A stretch of 64,000 nucleotides of DNA from Pseudomonas viridiflava (GCF_900585905.1 NZ_UTVH01000121.1:186001-250000), one strand, 5' to 3'. Shown: positions 7,732-16,849, numbered from the stretch's first letter. Made by a program: numbers and translations. Notes: a model not told the origin generated them from the letters alone.

Positions 7732-9648
7732 TCAAACGGTGAACTTGCTCACCAGCACCTGCAGGTGGTTGCCCAGGCGCGCCAGTTCTACGCTGGATGC
7801 CGCGGTTTCTTCACTGGCAGCCGAGGTTTGCTCGGAGACGTCGCGCACATTGATGATGCTGCGGTTGATCTCTTCAGCGGTGGCGCTCTGCTCTTCTGCG
7901 GCGGCTGCGATCTGTTGGTTCATCGCCTGGATCGCCGAAACGGTCTTGGTGATGTTTTCCAGCGAGGTGCCCGCACGACGCGTCAGCTCGACACTGCTGA
8001 CAGTCAGGTCGCGGCTGTTGTCCATGATCGTGGCGACCTGTTGAGTGCCGCTTTGCAGGCCGGCGATCAGTTGTTCGATTTCTTCCGTCGACTTCTGAGT
8101 GCGCTGGGCGAGACTGCGAACTTCGTCCGCCACCACCGCAAACCCGCGTCCGGCTTCACCGGCACGTGCCGCCTCGATGGCAGCGTTAAGGGCCAGCAGG
8201 TTGGTCTGCTGGGCAACCGACTTGATCACGTCGAGTACGCTGCCGATCTTGTCGCTTTCACGCTTGAGTTCGTTCATGGCTTCGGTGGAGTTGCCCACCT
8301 CAGAGGCCAGGCGCTCGATCTGGACGATGGCCTCGTTGACCACGCGATCACCCTCACGGGCCTGCTGGTCGGCAGCAACTGCCGCCTCGGACGCTTCTTC
8401 GGCGTTGCGTGCCACTTCCTGCACAGTCGCGGTCATCTCGTGCATCGCGGTGGCTACCTGATCGGTTTCCACTTTTTGCGAATTCACCCCGGCGCTGGTC
8501 TGTTCGGTGACGGCTGACAACTCTTCGGCAGCGCTGGCAATCTGCGTCACGCCGTCGCGGATGCCACTGATCAAGTCGCGCAGGCTGACGGTCATACGCT
8601 GGATGCTGCCCTGCAAGCGCCCCAGTTCGTCCTTGCGATTGACGACGAGGTTGCGGCTCAGATCGCCAGCGGCCACGCGTTCGACCACTTCAAGGGTTTC
8701 ACGCAGTGGCGTGGTGATCTGGCGGGTGATGATCCACGCGGCTATCACGCTGAACACCAGAGCCAGCAACGTGGCGATGACAATCATCTGCACCGACTGA
8801 GCGCTTTCTTCGTCACGGGCCTTGTTCTGTGCGTCGATCATGGCGCCGCTGATGTCCATCATCTTGACGCCCAAGGCACTCATTTTCTCCAGCGCCGCCT
8901 TGCTCGCGGCCTGAGCGTCGCGATACACGCCGACCGTGGTACGGTAGGCCTTGAGGCCAACCAGAGCTTGCTGCAGGTTCGGCAGGTATTCGGCGGAGAG
9001 GCTGCCCGCCAGCGTGTTGATGCCGGTCATGGCCTCGTCGATGGCCTGGTTAGCGTTCTTTTCGAATTCCGGCTTGCCACTGTAGGTGTAACCGCGGACC
9101 TGGAAGCGTGCCTGCTGAATCTGTTTGCTGACATCGACAATACTGTTGAACGCCAGAATGTCATCGGCCTTGAGCAGTGCGGCCTCGACCTTGTCAGCTT
9201 CATTGACCGCCTTGTCGGCGTTATCGCCCATCTGGCTGCGGCTGGCTTCGCGAGTGGCGATGGCCTGGGTCATCTCGGTGAACGCCTGGCGGTACGCCTT
9301 GGCATTCTCGATCTGGCCTTCCAGCAGCTTGATATTGGTTGGCGAGCGCAACAGGTTTTCGGCTTTTTTCAGATCAACGTCGAGCAGGTCCATGGCTTTT
9401 ATGACGTCCGCTGCGGTTTCAGCGTTGTACAGCGTCTCGTAACGCATGCGGTTGATGCGCAGTACCAGGGTGTGTTCGTTGACGTCGGAGATCGCCGCGA
9501 CGCGATCACCGCGCGCAATCAGTGCCTGGGTACTGAACCAGGCCGTTGCAGTGATCATCAGGGTCATCAATACGACCAGGCCAAAGCCCACCGCCAATTT
9601 CAAGCTGACACTCGCGTTCGCGAGACTTCGTGTAAACCAGCGACTCAT
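7732..9648 (-). CDS. methyl-accepting chemotaxis protein, McpS/McpQ-like
   Basis: 638-residue chemoreceptor: TM1 ~15-36, helical periplasmic ligand domain ~37-285, TM2 ~286-308, HAMP ~308-360, cytoplasmic four-helix signalling domain with the QQTNLLALNAAIEAARAGE tip. I chose the start MSRWFTRSLAN because AAGGGG lies just upstream; an in-frame ATG 12 codons earlier has no such site. From memory, P. putida has the HBM-type receptor McpQ (citrate) next to rsmE and tatC, so this gene, adjacent to rsmE, is its likely orthologue. The ligand is inferred, not shown. Confidence 0.9.
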   Translation of the reverse strand: MSRWFTRSLANASVSLKLAVGFGLVVLMTLMITATAWFSTQALIARGDRVAAISDVNEHTLVLRINRMRYETLYNAETAADVIKAMDLLDVDLKKAENLLRSPTNIKLLEGQIENAKAYRQAFTEMTQAIATREASRSQMGDNADKAVNEADKVEAALLKADDILAFNSIVDVSKQIQQARFQVRGYTYSGKPEFEKNANQAIDEAMTGINTLAGSLSAEYLPNLQQALVGLKAYRTTVGVYRDAQAASKAALEKMSALGVKMMDISGAMIDAQNKARDEESAQSVQMIVIATLLALVFSVIAAWIITRQITTPLRETLEVVERVAAGDLSRNLVVNRKDELGRLQGSIQRMTVSLRDLISGIRDGVTQIASAAEELSAVTEQTSAGVNSQKVETDQVATAMHEMTATVQEVARNAEEASEAAVAADQQAREGDRVVNEAIVQIERLASEVGNSTEAMNELKRESDKIGSVLDVIKSVAQQTNLLALNAAIEAARAGEAGRGFAVVADEVRSLAQRTQKSTEEIEQLIAGLQSGTQQVATIMDNSRDLTVSSVELTRRAGTSLENITKTVSAIQAMNQQIAAAAEEQSATAEEINRSIINVRDVSEQTSAASEETAASSVELARLGNHLQVLVSKFTV

Positions 9649-9740
9649 GACCCACCCCTTGTTCTGGATTCTGTGCGTGTTCACCTACATCGGCCGTGTC
9701 ATCACGAACTGAAGCGATTTACTCGACACACAGGAATGGG

Positions 9741-10448
9741 TCAGAACAGGCGGGCGAGGAGGGCCGAGACAGCGGTTTCGACCCGCAGGATGCGCTCACC
9801 CAACTGCACGGGTTGCAGGCCGGATTTGCACAACAGGTCTATTTCGTAAGGGATCCAGCCACCTTCGGGGCCGATGGCCAGTGTCACCGGTTCGCTGACG
9901 GCGCGGGGGCAGGCGGGGAAATCACCTGGGTGGCCGACCAGGCCAAGGCTGCCCTGGGCAATCTGTGGCAGTCGGTCTTCGACGAATGGCTTGAGACGTT
10001 TTTCAATGATGACCTGAGGCAGCACGCTGTCACGCGCCTGCTCAAGGCCGAGAATCAGCTGCTCGCGGATGGCTGCGGGTTCGAGGAACGGGGTCTGCCA
10101 GAAGCTTTTTTCAACCCGATAACTGTTGACCAGAATCACCCTGGGCACGCCCATGGTCGCCACGGTCTGGAAAATTCGGCGCAGCATCTTCGGCCGCGGC
10201 AGCGCCAGGATCAGCGTCAGTGGCAGTTTGGCGGGGGGCGCGCTGTCGAGTTGCACGCGCAGTTCGGCTTCATCGGGCTGCAGGCGCAACAGCTCTGCAG
10301 TGCCCAGCAAGCCGCCAATGTGGCCGACTCGCAGGCTGTCGCCGATTTCGGCGCGATGCACCTGTTGCATGTGAACCAGGCGCCGATCACGCAGGATGAC
10401 CCGGTCTGGCGCAACGAAATCGGCATCTTCAAGCAGCAGCAGGTTCAC
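9741..10448 (-). CDS. rsmE: 16S rRNA (uracil(1498)-N3)-methyltransferase
   Basis: SPOUT-class methyltransferase that methylates N3 of U1498 in 16S rRNA, acting on the assembled 30S subunit. At 235 residues it is close to the usual length. The C-terminal knot region carries the AIGPEGGWIPYEIDLL motif and the LGxRILRVETAVSALL block that bind SAM. Its ATG overlaps the tatC stop by four bases (ATGA), so it is translationally coupled as the last gene of the ubi-his-tat run. Confidence 0.95.
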   Translation of the reverse strand: MNLLLLEDADFVAPDRVILRDRRLVHMQQVHRAEIGDSLRVGHIGGLLGTAELLRLQPDEAELRVQLDSAPPAKLPLTLILALPRPKMLRRIFQTVATMGVPRVILVNSYRVEKSFWQTPFLEPAAIREQLILGLEQARDSVLPQVIIEKRLKPFVEDRLPQIAQGSLGLVGHPGDFPACPRAVSEPVTLAIGPEGGWIPYEIDLLCKSGLQPVQLGERILRVETAVSALLARLF

Positions 10449-11239
10449 GGCTGTGTCGCGGGGGGCTGGTCCGGCTTTTCCTGCTCAGCCTGATCATCGG
10501 GATGATCGCCGCGCTTGGTGATCATCCCGGCACATAGCACGCCGACTTCGAACAGCAGCCACATGGGCACTGCCAGCAGCGTCTGCGAGAAAATGTCCGG
10601 CGGGGTCAGGATCATGCCGACCACGAAGCAGCCAATCACCACATAGGGGCGGATCTTTTTCAGGTACTTGACGTCCACCACGCCGATCCACACCAGCAGC
10701 ACCACGGCCACCGGAATCTCGAAGGCCACGCCGAAGGCAAAGAACAGTGTCATGACGAAGTCCAGATAACTGGCGATGTCGGTCATCATCGACACGCCTT
10801 CTGGCGTCACGCTGGCAAAGAAGTGAAAGATCAGCGGGAAGACGAGGAAGTAGGCAAAGGCCATCCCCGAGTAGAACAGGATAATGCTGGAGACCAGCAG
10901 CGGCACGGCGATGCGCTTTTCATGCTTGTACAGGCCCGGCGCGATGAAGCCCCAGATCTGGTGCAGGATCACCGGCATTGCCAGAAACAGCGCGACCATC
11001 ATCGTCAGCTTGAACGGGGTGATGAACGGCGAGGCGACGTCGGTGGCAATCATCGTCGCGCCTTCGGGCAGGAACACGCGCAAGGGTGCCGACACGAAGG
11101 TGTAGATCTTCTGGGTGAAGTAAAACAGGCAGCCAAAAATCAGGAAGGTGGCCAGTACGCAACGCAGCAGGCGCGTGCGCAGTTCAGTCAGGTGCGAGAC
11201 CAGCGGCATTTGCTGGTCGTGTTCCGGAATATCGCTCAT
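10445..11239 (-). CDS. tatC: Sec-independent (Tat) translocase subunit TatC
   Basis: Polytopic inner-membrane core of the twin-arginine translocase; it recognises RR signal peptides. 264 residues, six predicted membrane segments, with the conserved N-terminal HLTELRTRLLR motif and the first periplasmic loop containing PLRVFLPEGATMIAT. The cytoplasmic tail is short and charged. It overlaps tatB by four bases (ATGA) and rsmE by four bases. Confidence 0.97.
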   Translation of the reverse strand: MSDIPEHDQQMPLVSHLTELRTRLLRCVLATFLIFGCLFYFTQKIYTFVSAPLRVFLPEGATMIATDVASPFITPFKLTMMVALFLAMPVILHQIWGFIAPGLYKHEKRIAVPLLVSSIILFYSGMAFAYFLVFPLIFHFFASVTPEGVSMMTDIASYLDFVMTLFFAFGVAFEIPVAVVLLVWIGVVDVKYLKKIRPYVVIGCFVVGMILTPPDIFSQTLLAVPMWLLFEVGVLCAGMITKRGDHPDDQAEQEKPDQPPATQP

Positions 11240-11751
11240 GGGGCTCGCGGTGGCAGTGACGAATCGTTGGCGGAAGGTTCGGGATGTGCTGGAGCAGTGT
11301 TTGCCGCTGCGGTGCTGGCAGGCGCCGTATTGACCGCTGCAACAGGCACTTCAGGCACCGTGGTCACCACAGGCGGTTCGGTACCCGAAAGCGCGGCCGG
11401 GCCGAGATCGCTCGCGGGGGTTACCGCAGGGGTCGTCGGAATCGGCGACACCGCCGGTTGCACGGTCACCGGCTGCTCCGTCACTGGCGCAGGATTGGCC
11501 GGGGGGTGGGGCGCCATGATCTTGCGCGCTTCTTCCTCCAGGGACAGGATGTGCTCGTTGTGCAACTGGCGACGAATTTCGTCCGCGCCTATCTCGCGTT
11601 CAACTTCCTGTTTGATCGCATTGAAGCTGCGCTTGAGCCGCCCGACCCAGAGGCCTGCGGTGCGCGCGGCACCTGGCAGGCGCTCGGGGCCCAATACCAG
11701 CAAGGCGACGAGGCCAACCAGCAGCAGTTCGGAGAAGCTGATACCAAACAT
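11236..11751 (-). CDS. tatB: Sec-independent (Tat) translocase subunit TatB
   Basis: 171 residues with an N-terminal membrane helix (MFGISFSELLLVGLVALLVL) followed by GPERLPGAARTAGLW, the typical TatB hinge and amphipathic helix. The C-terminal half is a Pro/Ala/Thr-rich tail. TatB works with TatC in the substrate receptor complex. It lies 10 bp after tatA. Confidence 0.96.
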   Translation of the reverse strand: MFGISFSELLLVGLVALLVLGPERLPGAARTAGLWVGRLKRSFNAIKQEVEREIGADEIRRQLHNEHILSLEEEARKIMAPHPPANPAPVTEQPVTVQPAVSPIPTTPAVTPASDLGPAALSGTEPPVVTTVPEVPVAAVNTAPASTAAANTAPAHPEPSANDSSLPPRAP

Positions 11752-11761
11752 TCGATATGAC

Positions 11762-12034
11762 CTAGTCTTTGCGAATTGGCTCTTCGACTTTATGCGCTTG
11801 CGCGTCGATGGTATGCGGCTGGTTCAGGGGTGAACCCTGTGGAGCGGCCTGCGGCGGTTGTTGCGGCTGAACTGCAGGCTCTTCGTGCGGCTTGTCGTCA
11901 TCGTGCATGGCCTTGCGAAAGCCCTTGATCGACTCGCCGACGTCAGTGCCCAGGTTCTTCAGCTTTTTGGTGCCGAAGACCAGAATCACGACAACCAGAA
12001 TGACGATCCAGTGTTTCCAGTCAAAAATACCCAT
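11762..12034 (-). CDS. tatA: Sec-independent (Tat) translocase subunit TatA
   Basis: 90 residues: a short N-terminal helix (WKHWIVILVVVILVF), the FGTKKLKNLGTDVGESIKGF amphipathic block of TatA, then a Pro/Gln-rich tail. It oligomerises to form the Tat conduit. First gene of tatABC, 45 bp after hisE. Confidence 0.96.
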   Translation of the reverse strand: MGIFDWKHWIVILVVVILVFGTKKLKNLGTDVGESIKGFRKAMHDDDKPHEEPAVQPQQPPQAAPQGSPLNQPHTIDAQAHKVEEPIRKD

Positions 12035-12079
12035 GAAGCATTCCTCGTAGAAAATTCAATTCAATTGGATTGATGTGGC

Positions 12080-12412
12080 TCAGTCGGCCGTGCGTGCAGC
12101 TTTTTCAGCGTGGCCCGATAAGCCAAAGCGACGATCCAGCTCGTCAAGCACCGCCTGGGGGTGCTGGCCCAGCGCTGCGAGCATGACCATGCTGTGAAAC
12201 CACAGGTCGGCGGTCTCGTAAATGACATCGCTGCAATCACCACTGACTGCAGCGTCCTTGGCGGCAATGATCGTCTCGACCGACTCTTCACCGACCTTTT
12301 CCAGAATCTTGTTCAGCCCCTTGTGGTACAGGCTGGCGACATAGGAGCTGTCGGCAGCGGCGCCCTTGCGCGATTCCAGTACCTGCGCCAGGCGGGTCAA
12401 GGTATCAGTCAT
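12080..12412 (-). CDS. hisE: phosphoribosyl-ATP pyrophosphatase
   Basis: Hydrolyses PR-ATP to PR-AMP in histidine synthesis. 110 residues, all-alpha MazG-like fold, with KVGEESVETIIAAK and the DVIYETADLWFHSMVML block that supply metal-binding acidic residues. A stand-alone HisE, as usual in Pseudomonas. It starts 3 bp after the hisI stop. Confidence 0.96.
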   Translation of the reverse strand: MTDTLTRLAQVLESRKGAAADSSYVASLYHKGLNKILEKVGEESVETIIAAKDAAVSGDCSDVIYETADLWFHSMVMLAALGQHPQAVLDELDRRFGLSGHAEKAARTAD

Positions 12413-12415
12413 GTT

Positions 12416-12808
12416 TCAGTGCCCTGCCGGATAAATAGCTTCAGGATCTTTCAAGACCGGTTCAACCGTCTTCCAGGCGCCGTTCTCGTAGATCCGGTAA
12501 AAGCAGCTCTCGCGCCCGGTATGGCAGGCGATACCGCCGACCTGTTCGACCTTGAGGATGATGACGTCAGCGTCGCAGTCAAGGCGTAGCTCATGCAGCT
12601 GCTGCACATAGCCGGACTCTTCACCCTTGCGCCAGAGTTTGCCGCGCGAACGCGACCAATAGATTGCACGGTTTTCCGTAGCCGTCAGGCTCAGGGCCTC
12701 GCGGTTCATCCACGCCATCATCAGCACGCGTCCGGTTTCATGATCCTGGGCAATCGCGGGCACCAGCCCGTCGCTGTCCCACTTGATCTCGTCCAGCCAG
12801 TCTTTCAT
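12416..12808 (-). CDS. hisI: phosphoribosyl-AMP cyclohydrolase
   Basis: Opens the purine ring of PR-AMP, the step after HisE. 130 residues starting MKDWLDEIKWDSDGL; GGAG is upstream, so a 20-codon longer in-frame start is not needed. The metal-binding motif CDADVI and the CHTGRESCFYR block are present. Confidence 0.96.
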   Translation of the reverse strand: MKDWLDEIKWDSDGLVPAIAQDHETGRVLMMAWMNREALSLTATENRAIYWSRSRGKLWRKGEESGYVQQLHELRLDCDADVIILKVEQVGGIACHTGRESCFYRIYENGAWKTVEPVLKDPEAIYPAGH

Positions 12809-12877
12809 ATCTACTCCGGCAGCCGGGGCGTCTGGCCTCGGCGGGTTAAACAGTGTGCCAGCGGCCAACGCTGCTGG

Positions 12878-14497
12878 CTATCGACGGATGACCAGGTAAA
12901 AGCCTCCTGCGAGCATGATCCAGGCTGGCCACGCCACCAGCGCCACCAGGGCAGTGCCTTCGGTGACCAGGGTCGAGGCCAGCACCGCGCCGCCTGCCAG
13001 CAATGCCGCGCCGAGTATTCGCAGGCCCCAGCCATCGTTGCGCTCACGCCACGGTGGTGGCGGATCATGGCGATGCGGCTGGGACATGCGCTCAAGCAGG
13101 TCACGGGTCATGTTGGCCAGATGCGGAATCTGCTCGACCTGCGATTGCAGGTTGCCAAGCAGGGTTTTCGGGCTGACCCGCTCGCGCATCCAGCGCTCCA
13201 GAAACGGCTGCGCCGTGCTCCACAAGTCCAGGTCCGGGTACAGCTGACGGCCCAGACCTTCGATGTTGAGCAGGGTCTTCTGCAGCAGCACCAGTTGCGG
13301 CTGGACTTCCATGTTGAAGCGTCGCGCCGTCTGGAACAGGCGCATCAGCACCTGACCAAAGGAAATATCCTTGAGCGGTTTTTCAAAGATCGGTTCGCAC
13401 ACGGTACGGATAGCGGCCTCGAATTCGTTCAGTTTGGTCTCGGCCGGCACCCATCCGGAGTCGATGTGCAGTTGCGCGACCCGACGATAATCGCGCTTAA
13501 AGAAGGCAAACAGGTTACGGGCCAGATAATCTTGATCTTCCGGGGTCAGGCTGCCGACGATGCCACAGTCGATAGCGATGTATTGCGGGGCCCACGGCGT
13601 GACCGTGCTGACGAAAATGTTGCCGGGATGCATGTCGGCGTGGAAGAAACTGTCGCGGAACACCTGGGTAAAAAAGATTTCCACGCCGCGCTCGGCCAGC
13701 AGCTTCATGTCAGTGCGCTGATCGGCCAAGGTCGCCAGGTCAGTGACCTGCACGCCATAAATGCGCTCCATCACCAGCACTTTCGGGCGGCACCAGTCCC
13801 AGTAGACTTGCGGCACGTAAAGCAGGTTGGAGCCTTCGAAGTTGCGCCGCAGCTGGCTGGAGTTCGCCGCTTCACGCAGCAGATCCAGCTCGTCGTAAAT
13901 GGTTTTTTCGTAGTCGGCGACCACGTCCACCAAGTGCAGCAGACGCGCGTCGGCGGACATCCGCTCGGCGGTGCTGGCCAGCACGAACAGCCACGCCAGA
14001 TCCTGGCCGATGATCGGCCGCAAGCCCGGCCGCACCACTTTGACCACGACTTCCTCGCCGGTCTTGAGCTGCGCGGCGTGCACCTGGGCCACTGAGGCCG
14101 AGGCCAAGGGCGTGACATCAAAGCGGCTGAAGACATCGCAGATGCGCGCGCCGAGCTGTTCTTCAATCAGCTTGATGGCCAGTTGCGAGTCGAACGGCGG
14201 GACGCGGTCCTGCAGCAGCATCAGCTCGTCGGCGATGTCTTCGGGCAGCAGGTCGCGGCGGGTGGACAGCAGCTGACCGAACTTGATGAAGATCGGCCCC
14301 AGATCCTGCAAGGCCAGGCGCAGGCGTGCACCGCGCGGCAACTCGGTGATCTTGCGCGGCAACAGGCGCCAGGGCATGACGAAGCGCAGCGCTTTGAGCC
14401 ACCACGGCAACGGGAAGGCAAACAGCAAGTCATCGAGACGGTAGCGGATCACGACACGCTGGATACGAAACAAACGGCGGACGGCAAGCAGTTTCAT
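12878..14497 (-). CDS. ubiB: ubiquinone biosynthesis kinase-like protein UbiB
   Basis: 539-residue ABC1/ADCK-type atypical kinase or ATPase required for ubiquinone synthesis; peripheral to the membrane with a C-terminal hydrophobic hairpin (ending ...WIMLAGGFYLVIRR). Family motifs seen are the KFGQ-containing N-terminal extension (LGPIFIKFGQLLSTR), the A-rich loop ASVAQVHAAQL, the catalytic HADMHPGNIFV and the metal-binding DCGIVG. The start overlaps the ubiJ stop (ATGA). Confidence 0.97.
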   Translation of the reverse strand: MKLLAVRRLFRIQRVVIRYRLDDLLFAFPLPWWLKALRFVMPWRLLPRKITELPRGARLRLALQDLGPIFIKFGQLLSTRRDLLPEDIADELMLLQDRVPPFDSQLAIKLIEEQLGARICDVFSRFDVTPLASASVAQVHAAQLKTGEEVVVKVVRPGLRPIIGQDLAWLFVLASTAERMSADARLLHLVDVVADYEKTIYDELDLLREAANSSQLRRNFEGSNLLYVPQVYWDWCRPKVLVMERIYGVQVTDLATLADQRTDMKLLAERGVEIFFTQVFRDSFFHADMHPGNIFVSTVTPWAPQYIAIDCGIVGSLTPEDQDYLARNLFAFFKRDYRRVAQLHIDSGWVPAETKLNEFEAAIRTVCEPIFEKPLKDISFGQVLMRLFQTARRFNMEVQPQLVLLQKTLLNIEGLGRQLYPDLDLWSTAQPFLERWMRERVSPKTLLGNLQSQVEQIPHLANMTRDLLERMSQPHRHDPPPPWRERNDGWGLRILGAALLAGGAVLASTLVTEGTALVALVAWPAWIMLAGGFYLVIRR

Positions 14498-15117
14498 GCG
14501 TTATCGCTGGAGTCAGGGGATTGGGCGAGGCGCTCAAAGCGCGCCTCAAGGCGGTCGAGGTCGAGCTTGATGCGGTCAAGTTCGGCAAAACGTGCTTCGG
14601 CTTCGTGCTTGCCCACCAGGGTGCGTGACTCTTCACTCAGGTAATCGGCGAGATTGCGCCGCAGGCTGGTCATGCCTTCGCGACTCCAGTGCGCGCGGCT
14701 GCGCAGGTGGTCGCCCAGCAGGGTAGTTGCCACCGGGCCGAGCCAGCGGGAAAGTTCGTATTCCCAGTCCAGCTCCAGGTCCTGGAGAATGCCGAACAAC
14801 TCAAGCAGAGCGGCGCTGTCGCCGTCGAGTTCGACATCCGGACCGTGCAGCACCGCACTTTTGTCGTCGCTCAAGGCCAGACGCAGCAGGCTGGCGGCAG
14901 GCCCGCGCAAGGTGCAATCGGCTTCGACTTCCCAGTGGCTGGCCAGCAGCAGGCCTTCATCGCCCGGCACAATGAACAACCGCAACGACGGGCTGCTGCA
15001 CTGCACGGCAATGACCTTGCCGGACAGGCGCGCCATGCGCGGCAATGCGGTGCTGTCCAGGCGCAGCACGCGATTGATGCCATGCTCGACGCTGGCGAGC
15101 ACGCCACTGAACACCAT
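14494..15117 (-). CDS. ubiJ: ubiquinone biosynthesis accessory factor UbiJ
   Basis: 207 residues with an N-terminal SCP2 lipid-binding domain and a C-terminal helical region (YLSEESRTLVGKHEAEARF...) predicted as coiled coil. UbiJ organises the soluble Ubi enzymes and binds lipid intermediates. It shares one base with ubiE and four with ubiB, so the three ubi genes are translationally coupled. Confidence 0.93.
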   Translation of the reverse strand: MVFSGVLASVEHGINRVLRLDSTALPRMARLSGKVIAVQCSSPSLRLFIVPGDEGLLLASHWEVEADCTLRGPAASLLRLALSDDKSAVLHGPDVELDGDSAALLELFGILQDLELDWEYELSRWLGPVATTLLGDHLRSRAHWSREGMTSLRRNLADYLSEESRTLVGKHEAEARFAELDRIKLDLDRLEARFERLAQSPDSSDNA

Positions 15118-15887
15118 CAGGGTTTGATACCGCGATGCAGAGCGACAACGCCGGAGGTCATGTTGTGATAGGTCACGCGGTCAAAGCCCGCTTGTACCAT
15201 CATCGACTTCAGGGTTTCCTGGTTCGGGTGCATGCGAATGGATTCGGCCAGGTAGCGATAGCTTTCCGAATCATTGGTGACCAGCTTGCCCATCAACGGC
15301 ATGAAGGCGAATGAATAGGCATCATAGGCCTTGGACATGAGCTTGTTGGTGGGTTTGGAAAATTCCAGCACCAGCAGGCGACCGCCCGGCTTGAGCACGC
15401 GCAGCATCGAACGCAGGGCATCTTCCTTGTTCGTCACGTTACGCAGGCCGAAAGCGATGGTCACGCAGTCGAAATGGTTGTCCGGGAAGGGCAGCTTTTC
15501 AGCGTCGGCCTGGACGAATTTGACGTTGCCAGCCACACCCAGGTCCAGCAGGCGATCGCGGCCGACCTTGAGCATGGAGGCGTTGATATCGGCCAGCACC
15601 ACTTCGCCGGTGTGGCCGACCAGGTGGGAAAACTTTTTGGTCAGGTCACCCGTGCCGCCGGCGATATCCAGCACGCGATTGCCGCTGCGTACACCGGACA
15701 GCTCGATGGCGAACCGCTTCCACAGCCGATGCATGCCGCCCGACAGCAGATCGTTCATCAGGTCGTACTTGGCGGCGACGGAGTGAAACACCTCCGCAAC
15801 CTTCTCGGCCTTCTGGCTTTGCGGCACATTCTTGTAGCCGAAGTGAGTTGTAGGTTCGGCATCGCTGCCTTTGCGCGGATCAGTCAT
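15117..15887 (-). CDS. ubiE: ubiquinone/menaquinone C-methyltransferase UbiE
   Basis: SAM-dependent C-methyltransferase of the quinone ring. 256 residues starting MTDPRKGSDAEPTTHFGYK; a 20-codon upstream extension in frame is unlikely. Motifs are SAM motif I (VLDIAGGTGDLTKKF) and the family signature block YDLMNDLLSGGMHRLWKRF. First gene of ubiEJB-hisIE-tatABC-rsmE; its promoter must lie in 15888-16028, shared with the divergent gene at 16029. Confidence 0.97.
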   Translation of the reverse strand: MTDPRKGSDAEPTTHFGYKNVPQSQKAEKVAEVFHSVAAKYDLMNDLLSGGMHRLWKRFAIELSGVRSGNRVLDIAGGTGDLTKKFSHLVGHTGEVVLADINASMLKVGRDRLLDLGVAGNVKFVQADAEKLPFPDNHFDCVTIAFGLRNVTNKEDALRSMLRVLKPGGRLLVLEFSKPTNKLMSKAYDAYSFAFMPLMGKLVTNDSESYRYLAESIRMHPNQETLKSMMVQAGFDRVTYHNMTSGVVALHRGIKP

Positions 15888-16028
15888 AGCGTTCACCGGA
15901 ATTGAGTGCGGCCATTCTAATCGTCGTGGCCGGCTTTGTCTTGACAAGGCTCATCGCCGACAGTTTCTTCATTCGGGCTGACTGTTATAGTTGCGCCACG
16001 ATTCATCTAGCGCTGGAGGCGCCAAACC

Positions 16029-16307
16029 ATGGCCCGATTCACGATTGAACGCCCGCATTCCCTGGGCAAGGCAAAAGCTCGCGAGAAGGCCGAGTTGCTG
16101 GTGCAGAAGCTGAGCGAAAAGTACGGCATCGAACATGAATGGGACGGCGACACCGTCAAGCTTGAGGGCAAAGGCGCCAAGGGTACTGTGGAAGTCGAGG
16201 AGGCTGTGGTGCGGGTCAGCCTGGAGCTGAATTTCTTTCTCTCGGCGATGAGTGGTCAGATCCAGGCCGAAGTGGAAAGCCAGCTGGATAAAGCGCTGGT
16301 GGCCTGA
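16029..16307 (+). CDS. polyhydroxyalkanoic acid system family protein (PHA_gran_rgn)
   Basis: 92-residue small protein, MARFTIERPHSLGKAKAREKAE..., of the family usually found beside PHA synthesis genes. It has no membrane segment. Its role is not established; the family is thought to be linked to PHA granules. Here the pha genes are missing on its 3' side (see findings), so the gene may be a relict or may act elsewhere. A TATAGT at 15986-15991 could be its -10 box. Confidence 0.85.
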   Translation: MARFTIERPHSLGKAKAREKAELLVQKLSEKYGIEHEWDGDTVKLEGKGAKGTVEVEEAVVRVSLELNFFLSAMSGQIQAEVESQLDKALVA

Positions 16308-16330
16308 TCATCGCGGGCAATATTTTCACT

Positions 16331-16436
16331 TTTAGGAGCGCGCTTGCCCGCGATGGCGCCAGTACAAGCACTAAACTCCCCAACCGACAGGCCGAATCGC
16401 GGGCAAGTGGAGCGCCACCCTGGTCGCTCCTACAGA
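16331..16436. repeat. inverted REP pair (family D) in the gap where pha genes would be
   Basis: A forward TTTAGGAGCGCGCTTGCCCG-like copy at 16331-16356 and a reverse copy ending GTCGCTCCTACAG at ~16396-16436. It fills almost the entire 143-bp gap between the two genes. Confidence 0.75.
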
Positions 16437-16450
16437 TCACCGGTATTTAA

Positions 16451-16828
16451 ATGACGAGACTTCCAACCGCCATCGAGCTGCACAAGGCCTCGAAAACCCT
16501 GACACTGAAATACGGCCCCGCTGAGGTCTACCAGCTGACGGCCGAGTTTCTGCGCGTGCATTCGCCATCGGCGGAGGTTCAGGGCCATGGCAAGCCGATC
16601 CTGCAATACGGCAAGCTGGGGGTTGGCCTGAGCAAGGTAGAACCCGCCGGTCAATACGCCTTGAAGCTGACCTTCGACGACGGACATGACAGCGGCTTGT
16701 TCACTTGGGAATACCTGGACCAGCTGGCGCAACGCCAGGAGGCGCTGTGGAATGACTATCTGCAAGCGTTGAAGGACGCCGGCAAATCCCGAGACCCTTC
16801 CGAGCAGGTCGTCAGGCTGATGCTTTGA
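16451..16828 (+). CDS. DUF971 family protein (gamma-butyrobetaine hydroxylase-like N-terminal domain)
   Basis: 125 residues, MTRLPTAIELHKASKTLTL..., matching the stand-alone DUF971 domain: a basic beta-rich N-terminus, RVHSPSAEVQGHG, and the FDDGHDSGLFTWEYL block. No catalytic Fe/2OG domain is attached. In other pseudomonads it lies by hslU and the pha cluster. Function unknown; some homologues have been linked to iron-sulfur biology. Confidence 0.88.
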   Translation: MTRLPTAIELHKASKTLTLKYGPAEVYQLTAEFLRVHSPSAEVQGHGKPILQYGKLGVGLSKVEPAGQYALKLTFDDGHDSGLFTWEYLDQLAQRQEALWNDYLQALKDAGKSRDPSEQVVRLML

Positions 16829-16849
16829 GCTGCGCCCCTATCGCGATCC

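Noticed and set aside
12593..14095. 500-codon plus-strand open frame
   Set aside because: It runs opposite ubiB and hisI, which carry complete family motifs; there is no independent evidence.
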